A stretch of 17,283 nucleotides of DNA, from positions 1-17,283 of the forward strand of contig JAISRD010000142.1 in assembly GCA_031273835.1 (NCBI GenBank), written 5' to 3'. This document shows positions 7,995 to 14,963 of this stretch, piece by piece (within the stretch, counting starts at the first letter, position 1; every line of letters starts with the position of its first letter). The translations under genes and the position numbers were made by a program. The notes under the pieces are model-generated. The model was not told the DNA's origin. It searched no databases and was given only the letters and a program-made list of their open reading frames with translations. This stretch comes from Treponema sp. Its GTDB lineage: Bacteria; Spirochaetota; Spirochaetia; Treponematales; Breznakiellaceae.

Positions 7995-8022
7995 TTGTCT
8001 TTCCCGCCTTCAATGGTATAAT
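7995..8022 (+). promoter_or_regulatory. Promoter of the FIST-kinase unit, placed for a leaderless mRNA
   Basis: TTGTCT (7995-8000), 16-base spacer, TATAAT (8017-8022). The ATG of the FIST gene (8030) begins only 8 bases after the -10 box, where initiation is expected. There is no ribosome-binding site, so the mRNA would begin at or next to the start codon. Confidence 0.55.
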
Positions 8023-8029
8023 CGTATCC

Positions 8030-9184
8030 ATGATAGAAAGCTTTTCCTTCCACACCGCGGAAATTGACGATTGCGAAGCGGCGGCGGCCGAACTGGGTTC
8101 CTGGCTGGATCTAAGAAAACTAAGGAAAAATTCCCTGGGGCTTGTAAGCTGTTACGCGGAATTTATCAATTCCGGCGTTGTAGCCGCCCTGGCAAAGGTC
8201 CTGCCCTTTCCCCTGGCGGGAATCACCACCATCGCCGGGGCCTTGCCCGCCGTTCGGGGGGAGATGCTGCTCATCCTTACGGTCCTTACCAGCGATGAGG
8301 TGGAATTTGCCGCGGCGGTAACGGAACCCCTTTCGGGGGAAGACGAGGCCCCCCTCCGGGCCGCCTGGGAAAGGATCACGGCGGGGCGGGACGGCAGGCC
8401 CTCATTGATGCTGAGTTTCGCCCCCCTGCTCCTTGACGTGTCGGGGGATTTTTTCGCCGACGCCTGGACTTCCATTACCGGGAATGTTCCCAATTTCGGG
8501 ACCCTGGCGGTGGATCATAACCGGGATTATCACGAATCCCAGACCATTCTGGGGGGCGAAGCCTACCGGGACCGTTATGTATTTGTACTCCTCTACGGCA
8601 GGGTGGAACCGGCCTTTTTTGTGGGGGGCATTTCGGAAGAAAAGGCCTTTCGGGAAAAGGGGGTGGTAACCGACTCCCAGGGTAACCTGCTCAAGGCGGT
8701 AAACGGCGTTTCCGTGGCGGATTATCTTACGGGGCTCGGCCTTTCCAGGGACGAGTCGGGAAACATTGAGGGGATCAATTCATACCCCTTCATTCTGGAT
8801 TACAATGACGGCACCCAGCCCATTATCCGGGTAATGTTTGCCGTAACCCCCGACGGCCAGGCGGTATGCGGCGGCAAGATGCCCCTGGGGGCGACTCTTA
8901 CGGTGGGTACGATCAATGCCGACGGGGTTTTATATAATTCGGCGGCGGTGCTTGAAAAAGCCCTTAAAGCGCCGGGAAAAACCATACTGATCTTTTCCTG
9001 TGTCGGCCGTTTCTTTGCCATGGGTTTTAACCCCCAGGCGGAAATGGAAAAAGTTCAGGAACTGCTTGGCGGGAGGCCCTTCCATCTCTGCTATTCGGGG
9101 ACCGAGTTGTGCCCGGTATACGGAAAAGACGGCGGCCTTACCAACCGTAGCCATAATGATACCATGGTGATATGTGTGTTGTGA
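8030..9184 (+). CDS. FIST domain sensory protein
   Basis: 384-residue soluble protein with FIST_N (about 20-190) and FIST_C (about 200-365) domains. The FIST family is predicted to sense small ligands, possibly amino acids, and usually sits beside or fused to signal-transduction proteins. Visible family features: an N-terminal LGLVSCYAEF strand, repeated glycine-rich turns, and FSCVGR (322-327), the FIST_C motif with its conserved Cys. No signal peptide or membrane segment. The start ATG 8030 is the only reasonable one: the frame stays open upstream but through the tRNA and intergenic RNA region, and the next internal ATG would remove part of FIST_N. It overlaps the downstream histidine kinase by 13 bases, so the two are surely one unit, with FIST likely feeding the kinase. 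Confidence 0.88.
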   Translation: MIESFSFHTAEIDDCEAAAAELGSWLDLRKLRKNSLGLVSCYAEFINSGVVAALAKVLPFPLAGITTIAGALPAVRGEMLLILTVLTSDEVEFAAAVTEPLSGEDEAPLRAAWERITAGRDGRPSLMLSFAPLLLDVSGDFFADAWTSITGNVPNFGTLAVDHNRDYHESQTILGGEAYRDRYVFVLLYGRVEPAFFVGGISEEKAFREKGVVTDSQGNLLKAVNGVSVADYLTGLGLSRDESGNIEGINSYPFILDYNDGTQPIIRVMFAVTPDGQAVCGGKMPLGATLTVGTINADGVLYNSAAVLEKALKAPGKTILIFSCVGRFFAMGFNPQAEMEKVQELLGGRPFHLCYSGTELCPVYGKDGGLTNRSHNDTMVICVL

Positions 9185-10902
9185 ACGATCCCCCATTGGA
9201 AGATGAGTTAAAAGAAGCCCGGTTAAACATAAAAAAACTCCAGCGGGAACTGCAGCGGGCCAATACCTTACTGGAGCGGAACAAGATCGCCGCCTCTGCA
9301 AAGGATAACCTAAGCCGGATAATTTCCCAAAAAAAGTCCGAACTGGAAAGGTACATGGGGCTGCTGCTGGAAAACTGTCCCGAGGTGATCATGCTCTTTG
9401 ACCGGGAAGGAAAACTCCAGTACTGCACGGAGGCCTTCCTCAAAGCCACCCATAACGCCGGCTTTGGACTTATCGCGGGGAGCGGCTACCGGGATCTCTT
9501 TATCAAATATACCGACTCCGCCTTTCTTGAAAAGGCCGGGGAATTTTTTGATCCTACCCGGGAACAGGGGAAATCGGTTTATTTAAACGAAACCATTGAT
9601 TTTGGTTCCGACGGAAACTTCAGGAATTACAGCGTCCAGATAAGCCCCATGATCGCCGAAGAGGGGCTTAACATGGGGGCGATCATGATTTTTTACGACA
9701 CCACCGAACTGCTGGCCGCCAAGCAGGAAGCGGAAAAGGCCAACAAGGCCAAGTCGGATTTTCTTGCCACCGTTTCCCACGAAATACGCACCCCCATGAA
9801 CGCGATCATCGGCCTTTCCCAAATGCTTTGGGCCGGGGAACTGACGGAGGAACAGCGGCGTCTGGTAAAGAATATCCGCACTTCTTCCAATGTGCTCCTC
9901 AATCTGATTAACGATATCCTGGACTTTTCCAAGATTGAGGCGGGAAAACTGGAACTGCTACATGAATATTTCAGCCTCCCGGCGCTGCTGAAACGGATCA
10001 AGAGCATGTTTGCCCTTTTGTTCGCCGAAAAGAATCTGGATTTCCGCTGTGAATTTTCAAAGGATATACCCCGGGTGGTGTACGGCGACGAAAAGCGGCT
10101 GGGACAGATTATCACCAACCTTCTTTCCAACGGCCTCAAATATACCCGTTCAGGGGGAGTTATCTGCCGGGTTTCCTGTGCCGGAGAGGAACCTTCGCCC
10201 GTATTGGACCGGCGGGCCAATACGGGCAATCTTGTTATCGAGATTGAAGATACGGGGATCGGCATTAAAGAAGAAGCAATACCCAAACTTTTTACCGCCT
10301 TTGAACAGCTTGATCAGGTGCGGAACAAACAAGTTCAGGGAACCGGGCTGGGACTGGTTATCACCAGGCGGCTCTGTGAAATGATGGGAGGGTCCATCAC
10401 CGTGCGGAGCGAATACAACAAGGGCTCGGTCTTTACGGTCAAACTGCGCCTGGAAGAAGGGCGGCCGGAGGATCTGCCGGAGGAGAAAGAAGAAACGGCC
10501 TTTACCGCTTCCGGCGCGAAGGTGCTTGTAGTGGACGACGTGGACATCAACCTGGAAGTGGCCGCCTTTGTTCTTTCCACCTATGGAATTACCGCCGAGT
10601 CGGCGCAGAGCGGCAGGGAGGCGCTGGAAAAAAGCAGGGAAAAGGACTACGACCTTATCCTGATGGATCACATGATGCCCGAAATGGACGGGGTGGAAAC
10701 GGTTAAGGCCATACGGGCGCTGGGGGGGCATAACGGGAAAGTGCCCATCCTGGCCTTAACCGCCAACGCGGTAAGCGGCGCCCGTGAAATGTTTCTGGCT
10801 AACGGCTTTAACGGCCTGCTTTCCAAACCCATGGAAAGTTCGGCCCTGACGGAAGCTCTTTTAACATGGCTTCCGGAGAATTTGATAATCCACGCAAAAT
10901 AA
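9172..10902 (+). CDS. Hybrid sensor histidine kinase/response regulator
   Basis: 576-residue soluble phosphorelay kinase. Order: N-terminal coiled coil (about 10-60), PAS-like domain (about 65-185), HisKA with phospho-acceptor H203 in SHEIRTPMNAI, HATPase_c with N box (NLLSNGLKYT), EDTGIGI, TAFEQ and QGTGLGL, then a receiver domain (about 442-570) with acidic pair VVDDVD, phospho-acceptor D499 (LILMDHMMPEMDG) and the switch Thr/Lys (LTANAV, LSKPME). No membrane segment, so the signal must be cytoplasmic, probably through the FIST partner or the PAS domain. No DNA-binding or HPt domain is present, so phosphate must leave through an unlinked partner. Start ATG 9172 overlaps FIST; GTG 9181, overlapping by GTGA, is an alternative. 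Neither has a clear ribosome-binding site, which suggests coupling. Confidence 0.93.
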   Translation: MCVVNDPPLEDELKEARLNIKKLQRELQRANTLLERNKIAASAKDNLSRIISQKKSELERYMGLLLENCPEVIMLFDREGKLQYCTEAFLKATHNAGFGLIAGSGYRDLFIKYTDSAFLEKAGEFFDPTREQGKSVYLNETIDFGSDGNFRNYSVQISPMIAEEGLNMGAIMIFYDTTELLAAKQEAEKANKAKSDFLATVSHEIRTPMNAIIGLSQMLWAGELTEEQRRLVKNIRTSSNVLLNLINDILDFSKIEAGKLELLHEYFSLPALLKRIKSMFALLFAEKNLDFRCEFSKDIPRVVYGDEKRLGQIITNLLSNGLKYTRSGGVICRVSCAGEEPSPVLDRRANTGNLVIEIEDTGIGIKEEAIPKLFTAFEQLDQVRNKQVQGTGLGLVITRRLCEMMGGSITVRSEYNKGSVFTVKLRLEEGRPEDLPEEKEETAFTASGAKVLVVDDVDINLEVAAFVLSTYGITAESAQSGREALEKSREKDYDLILMDHMMPEMDGVETVKAIRALGGHNGKVPILALTANAVSGAREMFLANGFNGLLSKPMESSALTEALLTWLPENLIIHAK

Positions 10903-10926
10903 ACCTTTTTCCATTCACCGGTAATT

Positions 10927-11586
10927 TTAATACCAGGTTCGGATCCTTTTTACCAGATCCCGTGATTGGGCGCATACGCCGCTGATAGCCCCATAGTTCC
11001 CCGCGTTTACCGCTTTTCTGTCACAGAGCCAGCCCCCGCCTGCCGCAAAGACCTGGGGGACGATAAATTCCGCAAGGTTGGAAAGGTCAATGCCGCCGGT
11101 GGGTATAAATTTAACGCCGGGAAAGGGGCCTGAGAGGGCCTTGATTGCCCTGATCCCGCCGTATACATGGGCGGGGAAAAATTTAAGGGTATCCAGCCCC
11201 GCGTTGAGGGCGGCGCTTATTTCCGTGGGGGTAACGCAGCCGGGGAAGATCGCCGTTCCGTTTTTAAGGCAGTATTCCACGACGGCCGGATCATAGCCGG
11301 GGGATACAATAAACTGCGCTCCCCGTTCAAGAGCCTTCCTGCATTGTTCAAGGCCAAGCACCGTACCGGCGCCGATCACCATGCCGGGACAGGCCGCGGC
11401 GGCTTTCTCGATGGAAGGGAGCCCCGCTTCGGTGCGGAGGGTGATCTCCATTATATCCACCCCCCCGGCGGCAAGGGCCCCCGCTGCGTCCGCCGCCCGG
11501 GCCGGATCGTCCATCACCGCCACCGGCACCAGATAAGTATCGCCGATCCGTTTAAGTACCGATGCTTTGTCCATTAGTTCCCCCAT
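10927..11586 (-). CDS. KDPG/KHG aldolase family protein
   Basis: Class I aldolase that splits 2-keto-3-deoxy-6-phosphogluconate (or 4-hydroxy-2-oxoglutarate) into pyruvate and an aldehyde. 219 residues, normal for the family. Schiff-base lysine K135 in LKFFPA, catalytic E47 in MEITLRT, phosphate/carboxylate loops GAGTV, SPGYDP, PGCVTPTE and PTGGID are all present. The ATG overlaps the TAA of the upstream dehydrogenase-like gene (TAATG). A second in-frame ATG at 11574 has GGGGG about 5 bases upstream and may be the true start, giving 215 residues. Convergent with the kinase gene, 24 bases apart. The substrate is not certain: the family also includes KDPGal aldolases, and the partner gene does not belong to the classical Entner-Doudoroff pathway. 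Confidence 0.9.
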   Translation of the reverse strand: MGELMDKASVLKRIGDTYLVPVAVMDDPARAADAAGALAAGGVDIMEITLRTEAGLPSIEKAAAACPGMVIGAGTVLGLEQCRKALERGAQFIVSPGYDPAVVEYCLKNGTAIFPGCVTPTEISAALNAGLDTLKFFPAHVYGGIRAIKALSGPFPGVKFIPTGGIDLSNLAEFIVPQVFAAGGGWLCDRKAVNAGNYGAISGVCAQSRDLVKRIRTWY

Positions 11587-12521
11587 TAGCTTTCTTTAGC
11601 GATTGCGCTGAGCCTTTCCAGCGTGGAAGGGGGAATATCGATATTAAACACCTCGGATATAACCTGGGTCCACCCAAAGATAAAGTACATCCATCCGTCC
11701 TCGATATGAAGCCGTTTTTTCCGCTGCTGGGTCTCCGCCTGACGCTTAAAGAGCAGATCCCCCCGGTAGTTAATTTCCCAAACCAGGCTGTCCCGCGGAT
11801 AGGATACCCCGCTGGTGGTGGGAGAACCCGGCGCGTCCTTGCCGAGACCGGTGGCGTTAACCACCAGGGAACGGGGGGGCAGGGCGGCGATAAGGGCGTC
11901 GTTATCCTCGGGGCGGAGGTTATGGATAAAACGGAACTCGATGTTTTTATTAAGGCCCTGCAGCGCCGCCCTGGCGGAAATCAGCCGGGCCTCGCTGCGG
12001 TTTGCGATGGTAATGCGTCCGGGCACATTGGAGCCGAACTTTTCCTGGGAAAAATAGAGGGCCATGGCGAGGGAACTACCCCCCGCCCCCAAAAGCAGGA
12101 CCTCTCCGCCGTAACGGGCCCAAAAACCGGGGGGCACAAAACTTTCCAGGGCAAGGCCGCTTGAGATTGGGTCCTTTGCATGGGCCCGGAAAAGCCCGTC
12201 CCGCTTGGAAAGGCAGGAAACCTCGTTAAGTTTCTCCGCAAAGGGGTCTATATAGCCGAACATATCCCGGCAGGCCTTAAAAAGGTCGAGTTTGTGGGTG
12301 GTCACCAGGGCCCCCAGGGAAAGGGGATCGGTTTTAAGGAATTCCACAGCCCTCCGGTATTCGGCGGAGGGGGCGTGCGGTGGGAGGTCTATGCCCTTCA
12401 TTTCCGCCTCTATTTTAAGGGCCCTTGCCCACCTGGGAAAGACCTTCATTATTGACGATTGACCGGTGGTAACCCCTAAAAAATAGAAAACCGGGGTCCG
12501 CGCCGCGTGTAGATCCGGCAT
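11586..12521 (-). CDS. Shikimate dehydrogenase-fold oxidoreductase, substrate unknown
   Basis: 311-residue protein with the two-domain shikimate dehydrogenase layout. N-terminal substrate domain: GVTTGQSS (16-23) in place of the SxS motif, VTTHK with K77 at the catalytic lysine position, N99, and D117 in AKDPISSG at the catalytic aspartate. NAD(P) domain: LLLGAGGSS (142-150), ANRSEAR (173-179), then VVNATGLGKD. The catalytic Lys/Asp pair is kept, but the shikimate-contacting residues around SxS and NTD differ (KD instead of TD), and the protein is longer than AroE (about 270-290). I therefore do not call it aroE. Coupling to the aldolase suggests oxidation of a hydroxy or sugar acid. AGAGGA lies about 7 bases before the ATG. 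Confidence 0.75.
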   Translation of the reverse strand: MPDLHAARTPVFYFLGVTTGQSSIMKVFPRWARALKIEAEMKGIDLPPHAPSAEYRRAVEFLKTDPLSLGALVTTHKLDLFKACRDMFGYIDPFAEKLNEVSCLSKRDGLFRAHAKDPISSGLALESFVPPGFWARYGGEVLLLGAGGSSLAMALYFSQEKFGSNVPGRITIANRSEARLISARAALQGLNKNIEFRFIHNLRPEDNDALIAALPPRSLVVNATGLGKDAPGSPTTSGVSYPRDSLVWEINYRGDLLFKRQAETQQRKKRLHIEDGWMYFIFGWTQVISEVFNIDIPPSTLERLSAIAKES

Positions 12522-12551
12522 TGGATGTTCCTCTAATAACTCTGTGGATTA

Positions 12552-12581
12552 AGTTTAACCTACAGGGCGGGTAAACTTCAA
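12552..12581 (-). promoter_or_regulatory. Possible promoter of the dehydrogenase-aldolase unit
   Basis: Minus strand: TTGAAG (12581-12576), 18-base spacer, TAAACT (12557-12552); 4 of 6 matches in each box. It ends 30 bases before the start codon, and no better candidate is seen. Confidence 0.35.
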
Positions 12582-12616
12582 CGTCATGGGGCGTAAAACA
12601 GGCGGCCAAAGGCGCC

Positions 12617-12680
12617 GTCGGTCCTTGCGGCCGTCGGTCCTTACGGCCGCCGACCCCTTGCGGCGACACCCCCTGCGGCG
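12617..12680. repeat. Four degenerate 16-bp tandem repeats
   Basis: Units begin at 12617, 12633, 12649 and 12665. The first two, GTCGGTCCTTGCGGCC and GTCGGTCCTTACGGCC, differ at one base; the third (GCCGACCCCTTGCGGC) and fourth (GACACCCCCTGCGGCG) are more diverged. They lie in the 255-base divergent gap between the dehydrogenase-like and pirin genes. Units 2-3 can also form GTCGG/CCGAC stems. No coding role is visible. Confidence 0.6.
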
Positions 12681-12776
12681 GGACATTGAAAAAACAGCGC
12701 CCCTTAAGCATACTGAAAGCCGATTTTTGGCGCGGGCGGCGGCCCCCGCTTGCGAATCAGGCAGGAGGGTTTTTTT

Positions 12777-13508
12777 ATGCTAAGGTACATCGACCACAGA
12801 AAAATGGGACGGGGGAAACACGGCTGGCTGGACAGTTACTTCCATTTTTCCTTTGCGGAGTATTATAACCCCGACAATATGCACTTCGGGGTGCTGCGGG
12901 TTATCAATGACGACACCGTACAGGCGGGAGAGGGCTTTGATACCCATCCTCACCAAAATATGGAGATCATCTCCTATGTGGTGGACGGCGAGCTGACCCA
13001 TGCGGACAGCATGCAAAACCGGCGTACCCTTACCCGCGGGCAGGCGCAGTACATGAGCGCCGGAACGGGGGTTACCCACAGCGAGTATAATTTAGGAGAG
13101 GGGCCCCTGCGCTTTTTGCAGATCTGGATTTTGCCGGACAGGGACAACTATGCGCCCAGCTACGGCGACTACCGCTTTACCTGGGAGGACAGGCTGGATA
13201 AGTGGCTCCCCATCGCCGGCGGAAGTCCCGAATCCCCCGGGCCGATTAAAATTCACGCCGATATAAACGTATATGCCGCCCAAATTACCGGGCAAAGCGG
13301 CGGCGCCCGGGGCGGGGAGCTTGCCTTTGAGGTGGGACCTGAGCGGCAGGCCTATCTCGTGCTGATCGAGGGCGCGGCGCGGGTTGCGGCGCGGAGTGGC
13401 GAATATACCCTCTCGGAGCGGGACGCGCTGGAAATCACCGGGGAGAATATTACTGTTTCAGCCGCGGACTCCAGTCACCTCCTCGTGCTGGAGATGGCGC
13501 AATTATAG
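12777..13508 (+). CDS. Pirin family protein (YhhW-like)
   Basis: Bicupin metalloprotein of 243 residues; some members (E. coli YhhW, human pirin) have quercetin 2,3-dioxygenase activity and others act in redox regulation. The metal ligands are in place in the N-terminal cupin: H57 and H59 (FDTHPHQNME), H101 and E103 (GVTHSEYN). The C-terminal cupin (about 165-240) has no metal site, as usual. Start 12777 is supported by a strong AGGAGG (12763-12768) 8 bases upstream; a longer in-frame reading from TTG 12750 is rejected because it would contain that site. Cytoplasmic. Transcribed divergently from the dehydrogenase-like gene. Its physiological substrate is unknown. Confidence 0.93.
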   Translation: MLRYIDHRKMGRGKHGWLDSYFHFSFAEYYNPDNMHFGVLRVINDDTVQAGEGFDTHPHQNMEIISYVVDGELTHADSMQNRRTLTRGQAQYMSAGTGVTHSEYNLGEGPLRFLQIWILPDRDNYAPSYGDYRFTWEDRLDKWLPIAGGSPESPGPIKIHADINVYAAQITGQSGGARGGELAFEVGPERQAYLVLIEGAARVAARSGEYTLSERDALEITGENITVSAADSSHLLVLEMAQL

Positions 13509-13553
13509 AGGAGCTTCCCGTAAAGGGCCGTATACGAAGTTCCCGATACCCGC

Positions 13554-13559
13554 TATTAT
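13554..13559 (+). promoter_or_regulatory. Possible -10 box just before the transporter start
   Basis: TATTAT ends 6 bases before the GTG start at 13566. There is no ribosome-binding site and no good -35 box. The arrangement resembles the FIST promoter and would give a leaderless mRNA, but the case is weaker. Confidence 0.25.
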
Positions 13560-13565
13560 GGATCC

Positions 13566-14456
13566 GTGACGCCGCAAACGCCGGGTTTCCGGGATCAACG
13601 TATCGGACAGGCGGCGGTTTTTATCTGCGCGGTTCTGTGGAGTACCAGCGGCCTTTTTATCAAGCTCATCGATTGGCATCCGGTGGTTATCGCCGGTACG
13701 CGGAGCCTGGTATCCGCCCTCTTTATGGCCCTGGTGCGCTTCGCCTCCCCCCGGAAGAGGCCCTGGAGGCTTTCGTCCTTGTGGGGCGGAGGCGCCGCCT
13801 ATGCCCTCACGATGGTACTCTTCTGTATCGCCAACAAACTAACCACCTCCGCCAACGCCATACTGCTGCAGTACAGCGCCCCCGTCTGGGCGGCCCTCCT
13901 GGGCTGGGCGCTGGCCGGGGAAAAACCGAAGACCCTCAACTGGATAAGCATGGCCATGGTTCTGGGGGGGCTTTTGCTCTTTTTTAAGGACGGCCTTGAG
14001 GGGGGGTCCTTTACCGGCAACGGCCTCGCCCTTATTTCAGGGGTTTGCTTCGGGGCTAATTCGGTTTTTCTGCGCATCCAGAAGGACGGGGACCCCGCGG
14101 ATTCCATGCTCCTCGCCCATATTCTCAGCGCCGCTGCCGGCGTCCCCTTTGTTTTTATGGCGCCCCCGCGCCTCAGTCCCGGCAGCGTCATGGCGATCCT
14201 CTTTATGGGCGTGGTCCAGATAGGCCTGGCCTCCCTCCTTTTCGCCTACGGGATAAGGCGCGTAACGGCGGTCCAGGCCATGCTTACCGCCGTGGCCGAA
14301 CCGGTCCTCAATCCGGTATGGGTGCTCCTGGTTACCGGAGAGAGACCCGCACTTGCGGCCCTGTTTGGAGGTGTTATTATTATAGCAGCGGTATTAGTTT
14401 CCGCCCCGGGGCCCGGCCCCGGGAGAAAAATCAAATATAAGGAGAGACGAACATGA
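13566..14456 (+). CDS. EamA/DMT family transporter
   Basis: Inner-membrane permease of the drug/metabolite transporter superfamily, 296 residues with about ten hydrophobic segments in two EamA repeats (about 12-138 and 150-275). The first repeat opens with the typical CAVLWSTSGLFIK, and helices 3-4 carry NAILLQYSAPVWAALLGW, a DMT signature; the second repeat ends with the AVAEPVLNPVWVLL and GE segment seen in these exporters. Usual substrates are amino acids or other metabolites; none can be assigned here. Start GTG 13566 is the only start codon ahead of the first helix. The TGA overlaps the ATG of the DUF2147 gene (ATGA). The last codons contain a long GC-rich palindrome (14405-14423). Confidence 0.9.
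   Translation: MTPQTPGFRDQRIGQAAVFICAVLWSTSGLFIKLIDWHPVVIAGTRSLVSALFMALVRFASPRKRPWRLSSLWGGGAAYALTMVLFCIANKLTTSANAILLQYSAPVWAALLGWALAGEKPKTLNWISMAMVLGGLLLFFKDGLEGGSFTGNGLALISGVCFGANSVFLRIQKDGDPADSMLLAHILSAAAGVPFVFMAPPRLSPGSVMAILFMGVVQIGLASLLFAYGIRRVTAVQAMLTAVAEPVLNPVWVLLVTGERPALAALFGGVIIIAAVLVSAPGPGPGRKIKYKERRT
14405..14423 (+). repeat. GC-rich hairpin at the end of the transporter gene
   Basis: CCCGGGG (14405-14411), loop CCCGG, CCCCGGG (14417-14423): a perfect 7-bp stem, within codons for the Pro-Gly repeats at the transporter C-terminus. It is followed by an A-rich stretch and the AAGGAG of the next gene. It has no T tract, so it is not a terminator; it may mark mRNA processing, or just be low-complexity coding sequence. 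Confidence 0.4.
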
Positions 14457-14953
14457 AAAAGTTTATTGTGTGGACGGTGTTTCTGGCGGTCCTCTCGCTG
14501 CGTTGTTTTGCCCTTGATCCGGTGGAAGGTTATTGGATCAGCGTGGACGAAAAAACCGGCAAGGTTACCGCGGGCTGGGAGATCTACACCGAGGGGGGAA
14601 AACTCTACGGAAAGATCTGTTCCGTCGCGGATTTCCCCCAGGATACCAAAGCGGACGCCTGCAAGGATTCCTACAAGGGTTTTCCCGTGGCGGGAAGGGT
14701 AAACCAGATGACCGTGGTGGGAACCCCCTGGATTTTCGGCCTGACCATGAAACAGGAGGGCAAATGGAGCGGCGGCAGCATCATAGACCCCGAGAGCGGC
14801 GATATGTACCGCTGCGTGATCACCTATCATCCCGCCGACGGAAAGCGCTATAAGGCCGATACCCTGGAAATGCGGGGGGAAATAGGCCTCGGCATAGGCC
14901 GGAGCCAGTACTGGAGGAAAAGCACCAGGGAAGAGGCCTCCGGCCTGCGCTAG
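14453..14953 (+). CDS. Secreted DUF2147 protein
   Basis: 166-residue exported protein. Residues 1-20 form a signal peptide (KK then a hydrophobic stretch ending ...RCFA before LDP); a Cys near the end is not in a normal lipobox. The mature part matches DUF2147: EGYWISVDEKTGK near the start, GKLYGKI, two Cys (in KICSV and DACKD), WSGGSIIDPESGDMY, then LEMRGEIGLGIGRSQYW at the end. This is a small beta-rich periplasmic domain of unknown function common in Gram-negative bacteria. AAGGAG lies about 8 bases before the ATG, which overlaps the transporter stop by 4 bases, so it is co-transcribed with it. Convergent with the next gene, 10 bases apart. Confidence 0.88.
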   Translation: MKKFIVWTVFLAVLSLRCFALDPVEGYWISVDEKTGKVTAGWEIYTEGGKLYGKICSVADFPQDTKADACKDSYKGFPVAGRVNQMTVVGTPWIFGLTMKQEGKWSGGSIIDPESGDMYRCVITYHPADGKRYKADTLEMRGEIGLGIGRSQYWRKSTREEASGLR

Positions 14954-14963
14954 ACCGCCGCTG

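Noticed and set aside
7718..8029. N-terminal extension of the FIST protein
   Set aside because: The frame is open by chance across the tRNA, hairpin region and promoter; FIST homology begins only after ATG 8030.
11586..12521. Calling this gene aroE
   Set aside because: The fold and the catalytic Lys/Asp fit, but shikimate-contact motifs differ and the context is catabolic, so the substrate should be left open.
12617..12680. CRISPR array
   Set aside because: The units are directly adjacent with no spacers and are too short and diverged.
12586..12783. Arg-rich 65-residue open frame in the divergent gap
   Set aside because: It lies across the 16-bp tandem repeat, has no ribosome-binding site and runs into the pirin start in another frame.
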